Assembly: GCA_903940375.1 (NCBI GenBank)
Contig: CAJAKT010000504.1
Coordinates: 1 to 14,659, forward strand
Direction of reading: 5' to 3'
DNA length: 14,659 nucleotides
Origin: an uncultured bacterium
GTDB taxonomy: Bacteria > Actinomycetota > Actinomycetes > S36-B12
Numbering within the stretch: position 1 is the stretch's first letter; each line of letters begins with the position of its first letter. Shown piece after piece: positions 14,340-14,659 of this stretch. The position numbers and the translations under genes are program-made. The notes beneath the pieces were generated by a model. That model was not told where the DNA came from. It did no database searches and worked only from the letters and a program-made list of their open reading frames with translations.

Positions 14340-14659
14340 ATGAAGAGAATGGCAACTAAGCAGTTGGGACTGGTGTCCTCGCTGGCCGCCGTCGGCATGC
14401 TCCTGGCCGCCTGTGGTGGTGGCGTGAACGACGCCACGACGAGCAGCGCTGCCGCGCCTGCCTCGGAGGCTGCTTCGATGGCTCCGTCGGCATCTGCTGC
14501 CGCGTCGGCCGCACCCATGGCCGACTGTGGTGACTGGGGCGTTGCGATGCACGCGTGGGTGGGCTACACCGCCTCTGCACAGGTCGTCACGAACGTCGCC
14601 AAGGACAAGCTGGGCTGCAACATCACGCAGACCACCCTGGACGAGGGTGCCACCACCTA
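14340..14659 (+). CDS. proX: Glycine betaine ABC transporter substrate-binding lipoprotein (partial, cut by window end)
   Basis: The ATG at 14340 follows GGAGGG by 6 nt and the frame stays open to the window edge, about 106 codons. Residues 1-24 are a lipoprotein signal peptide: basic MKRMATKQ, a hydrophobic stretch, then the lipobox LAAC with Cys25 as the lipidated residue. Residues 29-61 are an Ala/Ser/Pro-rich tether typical of surface-anchored actinobacterial binding proteins. The fold begins near residue 62 with WGVAMHAWVGYTASAQVV and LGCNITQTTLDEG, matching the N-terminal lobe of OpuAC/ProX-type quaternary amine-binding proteins. The ligand-binding aromatic cage lies beyond the window, so choline versus betaine preference cannot be judged. 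It completes the ProVW importer upstream. Confidence 0.9.
   Translation, partial: MKRMATKQLGLVSSLAAVGMLLAACGGGVNDATTSSAAAPASEAASMAPSASAAASAAPMADCGDWGVAMHAWVGYTASAQVVTNVAKDKLGCNITQTTLDEGATT

Overview
This GC-rich window looks like chromosomal DNA of an actinobacterium. Supporting signs are the Ala/Arg-rich coding bias, the GTG and TTG starts, clear GGAGG-type ribosome binding sites, a lipobox lipoprotein with an Ala/Ser-rich linker, and an IclR regulator. The genus cannot be told from the sequence. It holds two divergent gene clusters around one control region at about 6405-6532. Together they look like a complete unit for importing choline or glycine betaine, oxidising choline to glycine betaine, and removing one methyl group by a corrinoid route into the folate one-carbon pool.

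Leftward (minus-strand) operon, in transcription order: an IclR-family regulator (6404-5631), an MttC-like corrinoid protein (5634-4969), a MetV-like Cys-rich protein (4963-4583), MetF methylenetetrahydrofolate reductase (4586-3645), a pterin-binding methyltetrahydrofolate:corrinoid methyltransferase (3661-2792), a ferredoxin/ASKHA corrinoid reactivase (2775-910) and a DUF1638 protein (932-198). Every junction is an overlap or a gap of 16 nt or less, so this is probably one transcript that starts with its own regulator. The last gene ends in a Gly/Ala tandem-repeat tail. About 90 bp of its 3' end, stop codon included, is repeated almost exactly 160 bp further on, at the left edge of the window.

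Rightward (plus-strand) operon: a non-pyrrolysine MttB-family methyltransferase (6533-7972), a GMC choline dehydrogenase (7974-9635), betaine aldehyde dehydrogenase (9684-11177), then a ProV-type ATPase (11174-12265), a fused double-domain ProW-type permease (12262-14220) and, after a 119-bp gap with its own likely promoter, the start of a ProX/OpuAC-type binding lipoprotein (14340 to the window end, cut).

Inferred flow: ProVWX imports quaternary amines. BetA and BetB convert choline to glycine betaine. MttB moves one methyl from glycine betaine to MttC, leaving dimethylglycine. The methyltransferase passes it to tetrahydrofolate, and MetF with MetV oxidises methyl-THF to methylene-THF. The ASKHA protein rescues oxidised corrinoid using ATP. 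Three GTTCC/GGAAC half-sites between the two operons form a convincing IclR-type operator positioned to control both directions. The methylated substrate is inferred from context, not read from the enzyme.
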